Shown: positions 25,149 to 33,739, counted from the stretch's first letter. The stretch: DNA of 39,428 nucleotides from Chlamydiia bacterium (GCA_022601395.1 JAJACS010000016.1:1-39428), one strand, 5' to 3'. The notes: generated by a model from the sequence alone, not told the origin. Numbers and translations are program-made.

Positions 25149-26323
25149 TTTCGTTTCATAAATGATGGTTTAGCGCTTAAAAGTCTTACCTTTTTACCGT
25201 CTTGCAGGAACCTTAGACCTGCAACGATTACTTTTTCTCCAGGCTCAAGGCCTGATGAGATGGTGAAGCCACCAGGTCTTAGCTGTCCGATGGTTACCTG
25301 TTTTCTTTTAACAGTGCCTAGTTCTTCATCACCTTCGTAAACATAAACAAAGTTATGTCCATTCTCTTTTCCAACAGCTTCTATGGGGACTAAGATGATG
25401 GGTTTTTTATCTTTGTTCTCAGTGTAGACAACAGCTTTTACAGCCATGCCAGATCTTAGCTCATCATGTCGATCATGAAGTACAACTGTGACAGGGAAAG
25501 TGGTACCACCGCTTGCTTGGACACCTACTTCGCTTACATATCCGTGAAAGGTCATGCCAGAAAGTGCATTGAAATGAACATCAACATGATCGTTCTCATT
25601 TATTTGAGCGATAAAGTTTTCAGGGACAGCGATTTCAACTTCAAGCTTTCTTCCGCAAGCAAGTGTAGCAATCACCTGTCCTGCATCAACGTTTTCGTTG
25701 ATTTCTGATTTCTTGGAAGAGACTTCGCAGTTAGTGCCTTCTGCTATAAGTGTGGTATAAGAGAGCTGCTGCTCTGCAAGCTCAACCATAGACTCTGCTT
25801 TTTCAACAGCGGCTTTTGCAGCTTCATGTGCAGCTCTTGCTGTGTCAAGTTCATCTCTTGATGCACTTTCACTCTCGTAAAGAGCTTTGATTCTTTTGTA
25901 CTGGGCAGAAGATTTCCTTGCGTCTGCAAGGGCTTCTTCTAGCGCAGCATTAGATCTTTGCAGCTCTAAGATATAGTCGTGATCATCAAGCTTTGCAATG
26001 AGTTGACCTTTCTCGAGCTTTTCACCAACTTTGATAGGAAGCTTCTCGATAAGACCTTTAACTCTAAAGCTTAAGTTGATCATTTTCTCAGACTTAGAGA
26101 ATCCTGAGAAGACAAGGGGAGGACCGCTTGTTGTATATTTGACAGTCTCAGTAATTACGGGACGGATGGGATGAGACTGTTTAGGGATTTTTTCGCAGGA
26201 AGGGACTGAGATAAGAGCAAAAAGCAGGCACAAGCCAAAGGCGACTTTGGCTGTTTTTCTTACCCTACTTACGATAAGATAGATAGTGTTTTTGGCTTTG
26301 ATCAGAAGCCGGTACATATCCAT
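25145..26323 (-). CDS. RND efflux periplasmic adaptor (membrane fusion protein)
   Basis: 392 residues. A hydrophobic N-terminus (27-42) ends in VPSC, a possible lipobox with Cys43, although Pro at -2 is atypical. Then come the split lipoyl domain (INLSFRVKGLIEKLPIKVGEKLEKGQLIAKLDD), an alpha-helical hairpin (about 112-200, Ala/Glu-rich), a beta-barrel domain and a C-terminal membrane-proximal domain (VIVAGLRFLQDGKKVR). These are the parts that bridge pump and outer membrane channel. First gene of an operon with the pump and mtgA. A divergent gene starts at 26484. Confidence 0.9.
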   Translation of the reverse strand: MDMYRLLIKAKNTIYLIVSRVRKTAKVAFGLCLLFALISVPSCEKIPKQSHPIRPVITETVKYTTSGPPLVFSGFSKSEKMINLSFRVKGLIEKLPIKVGEKLEKGQLIAKLDDHDYILELQRSNAALEEALADARKSSAQYKRIKALYESESASRDELDTARAAHEAAKAAVEKAESMVELAEQQLSYTTLIAEGTNCEVSSKKSEINENVDAGQVIATLACGRKLEVEIAVPENFIAQINENDHVDVHFNALSGMTFHGYVSEVGVQASGGTTFPVTVVLHDRHDELRSGMAVKAVVYTENKDKKPIILVPIEAVGKENGHNFVYVYEGDEELGTVKRKQVTIGQLRPGGFTISSGLEPGEKVIVAGLRFLQDGKKVRLLSAKPSFMKRK

Positions 26324-26338
26324 AAATATTCGCTGATT

Positions 26339-26364
26339 TAATAGTATTATCCCTGTAATAGTAT
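26339..26364. repeat. Direct repeat overlapping the -10 box of the RND operon
   Basis: TAATAGTAT occurs twice (26339-26347 and 26356-26364), 17 bases apart. The second copy overlaps the predicted -10 hexamer of the adaptor promoter. Tandem sites at this place are typical of repressor binding, but no regulator gene is in the window. Confidence 0.4.
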
Positions 26365-26390
26365 ATATTATTTATTTTAAACCTTATCAA
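26362..26390 (-). promoter_or_regulatory. Probable promoter of the RND adaptor-pump-mtgA operon
   Basis: On the minus strand, TTGATA (26390-26385), a 17-base spacer and TATATA (26367-26362). The start would be about 30-35 bases before the adaptor ATG. Confidence 0.5.
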
Positions 26391-26424
26391 GATAATTAAA
26401 CTACATAACGACTTTTTTAAAAGT

Positions 26425-26452
26425 TTGTTTTATCAATGAGCTTTGTTAAAAT
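26425..26452 (+). promoter_or_regulatory. Probable promoter of the effector-like gene
   Basis: TTGTTT (26425-26430), a 16-base spacer and TAAAAT (26447-26452), about 30 bases before the ATG at 26484. Same -35 hexamer and spacer length as the tRNA-Gly promoter. Confidence 0.45.
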
Positions 26453-26483
26453 AGTTTATTAATAAAATACATGGTAGAAACAA

Positions 26484-27674
26484 ATGCCAGCTATAACTGG
26501 AGCAAGAGGACCGCAGCAAAGCCTGCTTGATCCGAATCATTTAGAAAGTACGCCCCATGGCGTAAAGTTAGAGCGCAAGTATCCTGCTTTTAAAATAAGC
26601 GAGGATTTAAAGTATGCTGTTCGCGATCAAACAGTTGGAAAAGTAAGCTCTCTATCTAAAGTGATTGGAGCGTTCAACTGCCGTTTAGATCTAATTTCTA
26701 TGAAGTCTCGCACTGTAGACATGCAGGGCTCTGATACAATTCTTCCAAAGCTCGGTGCACTTACAGTTAAAGACATTGGATTTGATTATGGTGCTTCATG
26801 GAAAAGTGGACGTTTCGAGTACTTAAATAAGATGGGAGCAGTAAAGCCGCATAACGAAAAGTGCGCTCTTACCTATATTGCTTCTCCAAACATTGGAGAA
26901 AGCAAAAGGTCTCCAGATGCACCTATTTACAGAAACCTTTTTGGTACTTTGAACAAAAGTAAGTTTCTTCTCGATTTCAAAGACACATGCAAGATGGGTG
27001 TTCGCGGCCAAATCATAAATGGAGCAGATCACCTCGTATGGAATCCAGTTGGGATGGGAGCTTTTCTTCGTAATGTTAAAAGGAATTACTTCAGGCTTCC
27101 TGAAAGAGCGATAGACCAGTTACGAATTGATATGGCAAAGGCTTTACTAGAAGCTTTTGCAGAGGAAAAAAGCACTTCATCAAAGCTTCATTTGTGCCTT
27201 TATGCAGGAAAGGGAGAAACGAATAGAAACTACAACGCTTTTATCAAAGCGTTAGAAGAGATGAGTTCTATTCGTCCAAGTGTTGTGATCCATAGACAAG
27301 GCGATATGCTTGAGATTGGCCAAGCTCTTGCAAATAAATATGGCTCAAACAAGGCAAATGTCATTGTTGCTGCAAACCGCAAGCTATTAGGGAATCATTA
27401 TTTTGATAGAAGAGCACTTCGTGCATCTGATGAAAACCTTCATAGAAGGTCAACAGATCTAGCACTAGCAGCTTTTCATTTAAATGATGGTTTTAGTGTA
27501 AGAGGAAGAAGGAGTAATGAGCTTGCAAATAGAGTCATTCAACTAGGTGGAACAGCGAATAGAGAGTCATTTTCTTATCTGTCTAGATTCACATCGGCAA
27601 TAGCAAAAGCTTTTAATCAGCTTCACAACCAGTTCTTTAAGTTTTTTTGGATGGCTTCATCTATTTTGAGCTAG
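26484..27674 (+). CDS. Unrecognised protein, effector-like
   Basis: 396 residues, no signal peptide or membrane segment. I do not recognise the family with certainty. The C-terminal half has several strongly patterned blocks: LVWNPVGMGAFLRN near 184, LHLCLYAGKGETNRNYNAF near 235, VIVAANRKLLGNHYFD near 294, and ASDENLHRRSTDLALAAFHLN near 315. A strand-Ala-Ala-Asn turn and the Asn-Pro-x-Gly-Met-Gly-Ala-Phe motif are reminiscent of macrodomain (ADP-ribose-binding) proteins and of some Legionella-type effectors; this is inference from motif shape only. The polar, Gly/Pro/Gln-containing N-terminus would suit type III secretion. It lies between the pump operon and the TolC-type gene on the opposite strand and overlaps the latter by 14 bp at the stops. 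Confidence 0.6.
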   Translation: MPAITGARGPQQSLLDPNHLESTPHGVKLERKYPAFKISEDLKYAVRDQTVGKVSSLSKVIGAFNCRLDLISMKSRTVDMQGSDTILPKLGALTVKDIGFDYGASWKSGRFEYLNKMGAVKPHNEKCALTYIASPNIGESKRSPDAPIYRNLFGTLNKSKFLLDFKDTCKMGVRGQIINGADHLVWNPVGMGAFLRNVKRNYFRLPERAIDQLRIDMAKALLEAFAEEKSTSSKLHLCLYAGKGETNRNYNAFIKALEEMSSIRPSVVIHRQGDMLEIGQALANKYGSNKANVIVAANRKLLGNHYFDRRALRASDENLHRRSTDLALAAFHLNDGFSVRGRRSNELANRVIQLGGTANRESFSYLSRFTSAIAKAFNQLHNQFFKFFWMASSILS

Positions 27675-30036
27675 TTGCTTTATCTTTTTCAAAAAGATAC
27701 TTAAGAAACTGCTGTCGAATTGTATTCTTCTCTCCTTCTGAGAGAGAGAAATCGAATTTTCCAAGAGATCTTTGAAACTCCATAAAATCGATCAAATAAT
27801 CATAGACCGTATTTGCATGTGCCTGCTTTGCAACGATTGCTGTATTCTGTGCATCGATAAGATCAACGATAGATACAACTCCTCTTGCGTAGGAATTTTG
27901 TACGATGACAAGGTTTTTCTCTCCTGCTTCTACTGACTTTGATGCAAAGAAGATTCCTTCATAACTTGCTTTCATATTATCAATTGCCTGAATGACATTT
28001 TTCTCTACTTTATCAATCAGTGAAGCTCTTTTTGTTTTCACCTTACTTAAATCATTAAGAGCTTTGTTTTTGTCTGCTCTTCTACCACCCGATGTGAAGA
28101 TCGGGTAGGTGACATTGATTCCAATGGCACCTTCCATGGCAGTGTTAGATACACCAGGAATAACAGAATCTTTCCCAGCGCCGCCTTTTGCCATGTTCTT
28201 ATTCATATTCCCAAATAAAGAGAACTTTGGAAGGTAGAAAGCTCTAGATGTAGCAAGAAGTTGCCGACTTTGGGCAAGAACCTGCTGATCGAGTGATTGG
28301 ATTTCAGGAGATTGCTTTTTAGCAAGGTCTGCCATATAGGTTTTATATAGCGTGTATTTGCCTTTTGTCTGAATAAAAGGCTCTAAGTTTCCAAAGTCGA
28401 TAACAAAATCGGCACTAAGAGGGTCGATGTCTTCTAGGATTACAGACTCTTGTAGATCTCGATTTAGGATTCTGTTGAACTCTGTTTTTGTGTTGTCGAG
28501 AGTTGCCTGTATAGAGACGAGCGTTTCATGGTTTGTAGCCTGTTCACTCTGCCAGCGGTAGACCTCAGAGAGTCTTGCTTGCCCAGACTCTACAAGTTCA
28601 TGTGCTCTTTTTAAGTTTGCATTTGTAAGAGCAAGGTTTTCTTCTGCTATTTGCTTTTCTGCCTGGATTCTTAAGATAGAAAGATAGGCGATCGTTGTAT
28701 CAAGAACGATATCAAGCTCAAAGGTGTTTTTGTTAAACTCTCTTGCTCTCTGCTCTTTTTTCTCGATGGAGAATTTAGATGCTGTGTCTTCATCATAAAT
28801 CATCTGATCAAGAGTCATTTCACCACGAAGTAGTCTTTGAGGGTTTCTGCCAAAGGAGAATTCAGCGCTGTTTTTGTCTGTGTACCTTCCAAAAGCTCTC
28901 GTGTTTAACTGAGGCATTAAGATGGATAGAGCTTTTAACACTTCAAACCTTCCAGCTCTTACTCTATAGCGCTCTGCTTCAAGATCTAGATTGTTTTCAA
29001 TGGCGATGCGCACAGCTTGGTTTAAGGTAAGTCTTTTGTGCTCTTCTTCAGGAACTCGCTTTACAAGAGTTGCTCCTCTTAAGAAGTTCCAAGAGATATC
29101 AAGGTCGATATTATGAGCAGTCGTTTCATTGATGATAAGTTCTTGTGCGTGAAAGAAATTTGTTTCGATGTCATCACTAGAGTCTGTAAGAAGCAACTCT
29201 TGTACATTAAGAGCAATCCTTCTTGCGATCCTTTTAATTTCAGAAAGCGGCGCAAGTGTCATAAGCATGCCTTCTTCTACCTGAGATTCTCCGATGACAC
29301 TATAAGTGGGGATTTTAAGTGTGTTCACAGCTGTAATAAGCGTTTGCAGCTGCTCTTTAGAGAGTCTCCATGTAGGCAAGAATAGGATAGATTCAGCGTC
29401 TGCATCTTTGATTTGCTTAAGTGTTTCTATCTCATTACTTTCTACAGAGATAAAAGAACATTTTTGCTCTGCTTCCTCAGCTGCAAAGCTAATAATGTCT
29501 CTGATAAGTGAAAAGTCTTCAAGTCCAATAAGTGAGGCGTCTCCAACGACCGTGACTGAGCTTGCCTTTGTAACATCCTTAAAAGCTGCAAGCTCTTTAC
29601 TAAGCGTTCTTTTCCCTTTGAAATATGCGAGATAGTCGGATTGTTTAAATGAGAACTCTTCATCCTCAGCTAAGGAGTAGTCAAAAATCCTTGTGTCGTA
29701 TCCGATAATCGTAGGTTTTTTGTAGTTTACGATTTTTAAAGCTTCATAAGTATTTAAAATGCCAAGCGTTAATACAAGGTCTACTTCTTTATCCTGGTAA
29801 GCGGACATCAATGCTGACCTTGCGCCTTGTAGGTTCCAATCATCTGCAAAGAATTTGTAGGTGATTTCAAACTCATCTTCTAAAAGGTCATTGATTTCAT
29901 ATTGGATACCCTCTGGGTAGTGATAGTCATCAGCCTCAGCCCCGTCAAAAACAAGAGCAATAGTGACATTTTGCGTGCAAAAGCAAAGAGATGTTAAAAA
30001 AAGAGCGGTAATGAGAAGAAAAGTTCTTACTTTCAA
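27661..30036 (-). CDS. TolC-family outer membrane factor fused to an N-terminal ABC-type substrate-binding domain
   Basis: 791 residues, about 330 longer than ordinary TolC proteins. A signal peptide (about 1-20) comes first. Residues 22-315 are a type-1 periplasmic-binding-protein-like domain of the ABC_sub_bind kind: start VTIALVFDG, DLVLTLGILNTYEALK, KPTIIGYD, VTVVGDASL, ILFLPTWRLS. Residues 335-770 are an outer membrane efflux domain: LTLNQAVRIAIENNLDLEAERYRV, then long heptad-like helices, a second repeat, and the closing ARGVVSIVDLIDAQNTAIVAKQA block. It would form the exit duct for the RND adaptor and pump encoded downstream, with the added domain lying in the periplasm. A terminator of the small-protein genes lies just upstream. 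Confidence 0.88.
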   Translation of the reverse strand: MKVRTFLLITALFLTSLCFCTQNVTIALVFDGAEADDYHYPEGIQYEINDLLEDEFEITYKFFADDWNLQGARSALMSAYQDKEVDLVLTLGILNTYEALKIVNYKKPTIIGYDTRIFDYSLAEDEEFSFKQSDYLAYFKGKRTLSKELAAFKDVTKASSVTVVGDASLIGLEDFSLIRDIISFAAEEAEQKCSFISVESNEIETLKQIKDADAESILFLPTWRLSKEQLQTLITAVNTLKIPTYSVIGESQVEEGMLMTLAPLSEIKRIARRIALNVQELLLTDSSDDIETNFFHAQELIINETTAHNIDLDISWNFLRGATLVKRVPEEEHKRLTLNQAVRIAIENNLDLEAERYRVRAGRFEVLKALSILMPQLNTRAFGRYTDKNSAEFSFGRNPQRLLRGEMTLDQMIYDEDTASKFSIEKKEQRAREFNKNTFELDIVLDTTIAYLSILRIQAEKQIAEENLALTNANLKRAHELVESGQARLSEVYRWQSEQATNHETLVSIQATLDNTKTEFNRILNRDLQESVILEDIDPLSADFVIDFGNLEPFIQTKGKYTLYKTYMADLAKKQSPEIQSLDQQVLAQSRQLLATSRAFYLPKFSLFGNMNKNMAKGGAGKDSVIPGVSNTAMEGAIGINVTYPIFTSGGRRADKNKALNDLSKVKTKRASLIDKVEKNVIQAIDNMKASYEGIFFASKSVEAGEKNLVIVQNSYARGVVSIVDLIDAQNTAIVAKQAHANTVYDYLIDFMEFQRSLGKFDFSLSEGEKNTIRQQFLKYLFEKDKATSSK

Positions 30037-30090
30037 GATCCTATGCCATTTAAAGTCTGTTAACCCTTATTTGACATATAGTAGATATAG

Positions 30091-30122
30091 AAAAAAAGAG
30101 CAAAACGCACTGCGTTTTGCTC
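30091..30122 (-). terminator. Rho-independent terminator of the small-protein genes
   Basis: A 10-bp stem (30098-30107 with 30113-30122) with a 5-base loop; read on the minus strand it is followed by seven T residues. It lies 28 bases after the stop codon at 30150 and 55 bases before the TolC-type gene. Confidence 0.88.
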
Positions 30123-30149
30123 TAGCAATTCTGAATCAATTTTTCTATT

Positions 30150-30659
30150 TTAGTATAGCGTTGGATTGTTGATCTGATCTTGAATCGATGTAAGTAGAGT
30201 ATGGTATTTGTGTGGATCGAAGTAATTTGTTGTGTTCTGAGTGGTATCTAAATGAACCCCTTCAACACCATTTGTCTCATTTGAGGTGTTTAGGTTTGTA
30301 ACAAGGTTCACTTGAGTAGCATTATTACTATTTTGCGCTGCATCTGGATTATCTAAGTATTCTGAAATTTTCTGGATGTTCTCTGTTGTTATTTTACAAA
30401 GATGGTCCAGTTTTCCAGTAACCTCAGCTCCGAATGCTGACGGGTGAGCGTGCAGATTATGCTCAATGTTTTTAACGATCTGCTCAATTAGCTTTTCTTT
30501 GGTGTCTTTTCCATTAGCTTTTTTAGTCCCTTCAAGTAGCTTAAGTAGTTCTTGCAAATCTTGAAGAACTTGCTGCTCTGACATAGCTTGAATTTTCCCA
30601 TGTGATGTACCTCCGACACTTGATACTGCTGTTACTTGTGTGCCTGCATGACCTGCCAT
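30150..30659 (-). CDS. Small unknown protein, tandem paralogue A
   Basis: 169 residues, no signal peptide or membrane segment. Ser/Thr/Gly-rich N-terminus (GTQVTAVSSVGGT), a helical middle (EQQVLQDLQELLKLLE), then IVKNIEHNLHAHPSAFGAEVTGKLDHLC, an Asn-rich low-complexity stretch near 110-130, and the C-terminal GVEGVHLDTTQN...FDPHKYHTLLTSIQDQIN. It matches its neighbour at 30696-31172 along almost the whole length, with the Asn-rich stretch as an insertion. AGGGAGAG lies before the ATG. Only 36 bases separate it from that neighbour, so they share a transcript. Function unknown; a secreted effector is possible. Confidence 0.75.
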   Translation of the reverse strand: MAGHAGTQVTAVSSVGGTSHGKIQAMSEQQVLQDLQELLKLLEGTKKANGKDTKEKLIEQIVKNIEHNLHAHPSAFGAEVTGKLDHLCKITTENIQKISEYLDNPDAAQNSNNATQVNLVTNLNTSNETNGVEGVHLDTTQNTTNYFDPHKYHTLLTSIQDQINNPTLY

Positions 30660-30695
30660 ATAGACTCTCCCTATTTTATATTATTAATTTCTAAC

Positions 30696-31172
30696 TTAGT
30701 ATTGTGTAGGACTGTTTATCTGGTCTCGAATTGATGTAAGTAGCGCGTGGTATTTTTTTGGATCGAAATTGTCTGTGGAGTTCTGAGTTGTGTCTAAGTG
30801 AACTCCTTCAATACCGTTGTTATTTTGTCCAGCACTTGGATTATCTAAAAATTCTACAATCTTCTGAACGTCATTTGTTGTAACATTGCAGAGATGATTC
30901 AGCTTTCCCGAAATTTGAGAACCGAATGTTGATGGACTACTGTGAGAGTGGCTCTCGATGTTTTTTACTATTTTTTCCACAATCTTTCTAAGTAACTGTT
31001 GCTTATCTTCAAGTAGCTTTGCTTTTAACGACTTCCCAGAAGTTTCAAAGAGTTCTATCAATTGTTTTACATCTTGAAGCACTTGCTGTTTTGTCATTTC
31101 TTGAACTTGTCCAAAAGCTGTACTTCCTACACTTGATACTGCTGTTACTTGTGTGTCTGCATGAGCTGTCAT
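30696..31172 (-). CDS. Small unknown protein, tandem paralogue B
   Basis: 158 residues. The start is set at ATG 31172 because it aligns with its paralogue's N-terminus (MTAHADTQVTAVSSVG against MAGHAGTQVTAVSSVG) and has AAAAGGAAAG upstream; an ATG at 31190 would add six residues. Same order of blocks: Ser/Thr-rich start, QQVLQDVKQLIELFE helix, IVKNIESHSHSSPSTFGSQISGKLNHLC, C-terminal GIEGVHLDTTQN and FDPKKYHALLTSIRDQIN. It carries a short extra Lys/Glu/Leu-rich helix near 50-65. It has a long leader of about 140 bases from the promoter at 31319-31348. Confidence 0.75.
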   Translation of the reverse strand: MTAHADTQVTAVSSVGSTAFGQVQEMTKQQVLQDVKQLIELFETSGKSLKAKLLEDKQQLLRKIVEKIVKNIESHSHSSPSTFGSQISGKLNHLCNVTTNDVQKIVEFLDNPSAGQNNNGIEGVHLDTTQNSTDNFDPKKYHALLTSIRDQINSPTQY

Positions 31173-31318
31173 ATAAACTTTCCTTTTCATGTAGTTATTT
31201 TTTATTGATGAGCATTTCTTTTTAAGGGGTGTTAAAGTTAGCGCGCTCTAGTAGTCTTAAATCTGTCTATGGGATTTTTACCCCTATTTTGGGATGGGCC
31301 CATAAGGTCCTTACGTCT

Positions 31319-31348
31319 ATTATACCATATATATAACAATAATTTGAA
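31319..31348 (-). promoter_or_regulatory. Promoter of paralogues B and A (copy 1 of a duplicated promoter)
   Basis: Minus strand: TTCAAA (31348-31343), an 18-base A/T-rich spacer and TATAAT (31324-31319, perfect consensus), then ACGTAAGGA. The same elements with the same spacing recur at 32078-32107 in front of the third family member. Confidence 0.65.
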
Positions 31349-31462
31349 TCGCATAATGAGAGGGTTTTTCTAAGATGCTTATTATAAGTTATTTGTAAAA
31401 ATCTTTTTGTTTTCAGAGGTGGCCTCAGAAGGGGGTGTGAGGTTGAAATAGGGACTTTTGTT

Positions 31463-31972
31463 TTATAGCATGTTAATAACGGATTGTTTGTCCTTAAGTG
31501 CATGCATAAGCTTCTCGATCTTTGCAAACTCTTCAGGACTGTTAGAGCTATTCATGTTGTCACTACAGCCCTCAACTGTTTTAATGGTATTTTCTAAAAT
31601 TTCGTGCTTTAGCTTATAAAGAGGGTTATTTGTCGGATCGTTTTGATAAACTAGGTCTAGGATACAATTCGCTAGCATATCTACTGTGATGTGCTTTGCA
31701 GAAAGTACACTGTTCAGGTCCTTTGTAGTTTGATGGCTAAAAGCGGATGGACAGTCATGTATGTTTTGATGGATTTTATGTAGTGTGAAATGTAGAGCAG
31801 CTTTCTTCTCAGCCTTAGGAAGATGTTTGTATTTCCCAAACAGCAGTTTAATAAGAAAAGTAAGGTATTTAAAGACACCACACTCAGTCTCTTCTTGTAT
31901 CTGTTGCAGGCTTTGATGCAACCATGGGGTAGTTGCTAGTCCGCATACGGGTGTTATTTTGTAATCATCCAT
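31463..31972 (-). CDS. Small unknown protein, divergent third member of the trio
   Basis: 169 residues, no signal peptide. The central block IHQNIHDCPSAFSHQTTKDLNSVLSAKHITVDML aligns with the IVKNIE...PS(A/T)F...KLNHL...TT block of the two tandem paralogues, with the same spacing of hydrophobic positions before and after. The N-terminus is Pro/Cys-containing and the middle is basic (FGKYKHLPKAEKKAAL), unlike the others. It has its own copy of the duplicated promoter, with a leader of about 100 bases. Homology is by eye and modest; function unknown. Confidence 0.65.
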   Translation of the reverse strand: MDDYKITPVCGLATTPWLHQSLQQIQEETECGVFKYLTFLIKLLFGKYKHLPKAEKKAALHFTLHKIHQNIHDCPSAFSHQTTKDLNSVLSAKHITVDMLANCILDLVYQNDPTNNPLYKLKHEILENTIKTVEGCSDNMNSSNSPEEFAKIEKLMHALKDKQSVINML

Positions 31973-32077
31973 AGATATATCCTCAAGTAAAAATTAAAAC
32001 AAACTTCGCCATTGGGAATAGCATGCTGTAAGGATTTTCTTGAGTAGATAGGTAAAGCAATAGAGCTCCTTACGTTT

Positions 32078-32107
32078 ATTATAGCACATGTATAATATAT
32101 ATTTGAA
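32078..32107 (-). promoter_or_regulatory. Promoter of the third small-protein gene (copy 2 of a duplicated promoter)
   Basis: Minus strand: TTCAAA (32107-32102), an 18-base spacer and TATAAT (32083-32078), then AAACGTAAGGAGC. It is nearly identical to copy 1 over about 43 bases (32064-32107 against 31308-31348). It occupies part of the 310-base gene-free stretch 31973-32282; the rest of that stretch holds the suf promoter and nothing else I can name. Confidence 0.65.
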
Positions 32108-32196
32108 CATTTGAGTTTGCGGAGAGTTTGTATCACATTGGTATTCAAGGTTTTAAAAAGAGTTGTTTTGTTGAAGTAATATGGGAAAGGTCACGA

Positions 32197-32225
32197 TTGA
32201 CAAGCAAATCAGAAGTCTTTAACCT
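32197..32225 (+). promoter_or_regulatory. Possible promoter of the suf operon
   Basis: TTGACA (32197-32202, perfect -35), a 17-base spacer and TAACCT (32220-32225, weak -10). The -10 half overlaps a small inverted repeat, TAACC (32220-32224) and GGTTA (32231-32235), which could be an operator. About 58 bases before the sufB ATG. Confidence 0.45.
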
Positions 32226-32282
32226 CTTGGGGTTATTTTGAATAGAAGAGATGAATCCCTGCATTTGTGAGATTTTGGGACT

Positions 32283-33737
32283 ATGACACAAGAGGCCTAT
32301 ACAGGCGAAAAAGCGATGGAAGATAGGGGTGAATACAAGTATGGATTCACTACCCCTATAGATACAGTAGCCTTTGAGAAGGGACTGACAGAGGATACGA
32401 TAAGAGCGATTTCGAAAAAAAAGGATGAGCCACAGTTCCTCCTTGATTTTCGCTTAAAAGCTTTTAGAAGATGGCAGGAAATGACCCCGCCAGATTGGGC
32501 TAAGCTCAATTTTGATCCGATCGATTTTCAAGACATTCGTTATTTTGCAGAGCCTAAGGAAAAGCAAGAGCTTAAAAGTTTAGATGAAGTAGATCCTGAA
32601 ATTTTAAAAACGTTTGAAAAGCTTGGGATACCGCTCGATGAGCAGAAAAGGTTAACAAATGTTGCTGTAGATGTTGTCTTTGATTCGGTCTCTCTTGGAA
32701 CTACCTTTCATAAAACACTTGTTGATGCCGGAGTGACCTTATGCTCTATGTCAGAGGCGGTAAAGAAGTTTCCAGAGTTGATTGAAGAGTACCTTGGTAG
32801 TGTTGTTCCGATAGGAGATAACTTTTTCTCTGCTTTAAATTCTGCTGTGTTTTCCGACGGATCTTTTGTGTACGTACCGAAAGGGGTAAAGTGTCCAATC
32901 GAACTTTCGACTTACTTTAGGATTAACGAAAGAGAAACAGGGCAGTTTGAAAGAACGCTAATAATTGCAGAAGATGATTCTACTGTGAGTTATTTAGAAG
33001 GGTGCACTGCTCCTGCCTATGACGAAAATCAATTGCACGCGGCTGTTGTAGAACTTGTTGCAAAAGACAGAGCAGAGATTAAATACTCAACAGTACAGAA
33101 TTGGTATGCAGGAGATAAGAAAACAGGTAAAGGCGGTATCTTTAACTTTGTGACAAAAAGAGGAAGATGCCAAGGCTACAAATCAAAGATATCCTGGTCA
33201 CAGGTAGAGGTTGGAGCAGCCATTACTTGGAAGTATCCAAGTTGTCTTCTTCAAGGTGATGAGTCTGTTGGGGAGTTTTACTCTGTAGCTCTTACAAATG
33301 GTAAGATGCAGGCGGATACTGGAACAAAGATGATACACCTTGGGAAAAACACAAAGTCTACGATTGTGTCAAAAGGGATTTCAGCAGATGAATCCCACAA
33401 CACTTACAGGGGACTTGTGCAAATATCTCCAAAAGCAAAGGGCTCTCGTAATTATACGCAGTGTGATTCGATGCTTGTTGGGAATAAGTGTTCTGCAAAC
33501 ACCTTCCCTTACATAGAGGTGCATAATAAGAGCTCTGAAGTAGAGCACGAGGCTTCGACATCCAAGATGAACGAAGAACAGATTTTTTACTTAGAGTCTA
33601 GAGGGATAGCAAGAGAAGATGCGATACATATGATCGTAAACGGATTTTGTAAAAGAGTGATTAAAGAGCTACCCCTAGAGTTTGCCGTTGAGGCACAAAA
33701 ACTACTTACACTTAAACTAGAAAATTCAGTGGGATAA
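32283..33737 (+). CDS. sufB: Fe-S cluster assembly scaffold SufB
   Basis: 484 residues, usual length. SufB with SufC and SufD forms the SufBC2D complex on which Fe-S clusters are built. Features: N-terminal helical region ([27 protein letters not shown]), [22 protein letters not shown] near 180-200, the beta-helix core, and conserved C-terminal blocks [11 protein letters not shown] and [21 protein letters not shown]. The Cys within [10 protein letters not shown] aligns with the core Cys region of the family. First gene of sufBCDS; sufC begins 2 bases later. Confidence 0.97.
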   Translation: MTQEAYTGEKAMEDRGEYKYGFTTPIDTVAFEKGLTEDTIRAISKKKDEPQFLLDFRLKAFRRWQEMTPPDWAKLNFDPIDFQDIRYFAEPKEKQELKSLDEVDPEILKTFEKLGIPLDEQKRLTNVAVDVVFDSVSLGTTFHKTLVDAGVTLCSMSEAVKKFPELIEEYLGSVVPIGDNFFSALNSAVFSDGSFVYVPKGVKCPIELSTYFRINERETGQFERTLIIAEDDSTVSYLEGCTAPAYDENQLHAAVVELVAKDRAEIKYSTVQNWYAGDKKTGKGGIFNFVTKRGRCQGYKSKISWSQVEVGAAITWKYPSCLLQGDESVGEFYSVALTNGKMQADTGTKMIHLGKNTKSTIVSKGISADESHNTYRGLVQISPKAKGSRNYTQCDSMLVGNKCSANTFPYIEVHNKSSEVEHEASTSKMNEEQIFYLESRGIAREDAIHMIVNGFCKRVIKELPLEFAVEAQKLLTLKLENSVG

Positions 33738-33739
33738 AG

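Noticed and set aside
31415..31427. Short GAGG/CCTC hairpin as terminator of the third small-protein gene
   Set aside because: Stem of only four pairs and no T-run on the minus strand.
31267..31527. 86-codon minus-strand frame next to the small-protein trio
   Set aside because: It runs from the 3' end of the third gene across the duplicated promoter. Its resemblance to the frame at 31954-32148 comes from the repeated promoter DNA, not from protein coding.
31954..32148. 64-codon minus-strand frame before the third small-protein gene
   Set aside because: It reads through the promoter copy and has no ribosome site.
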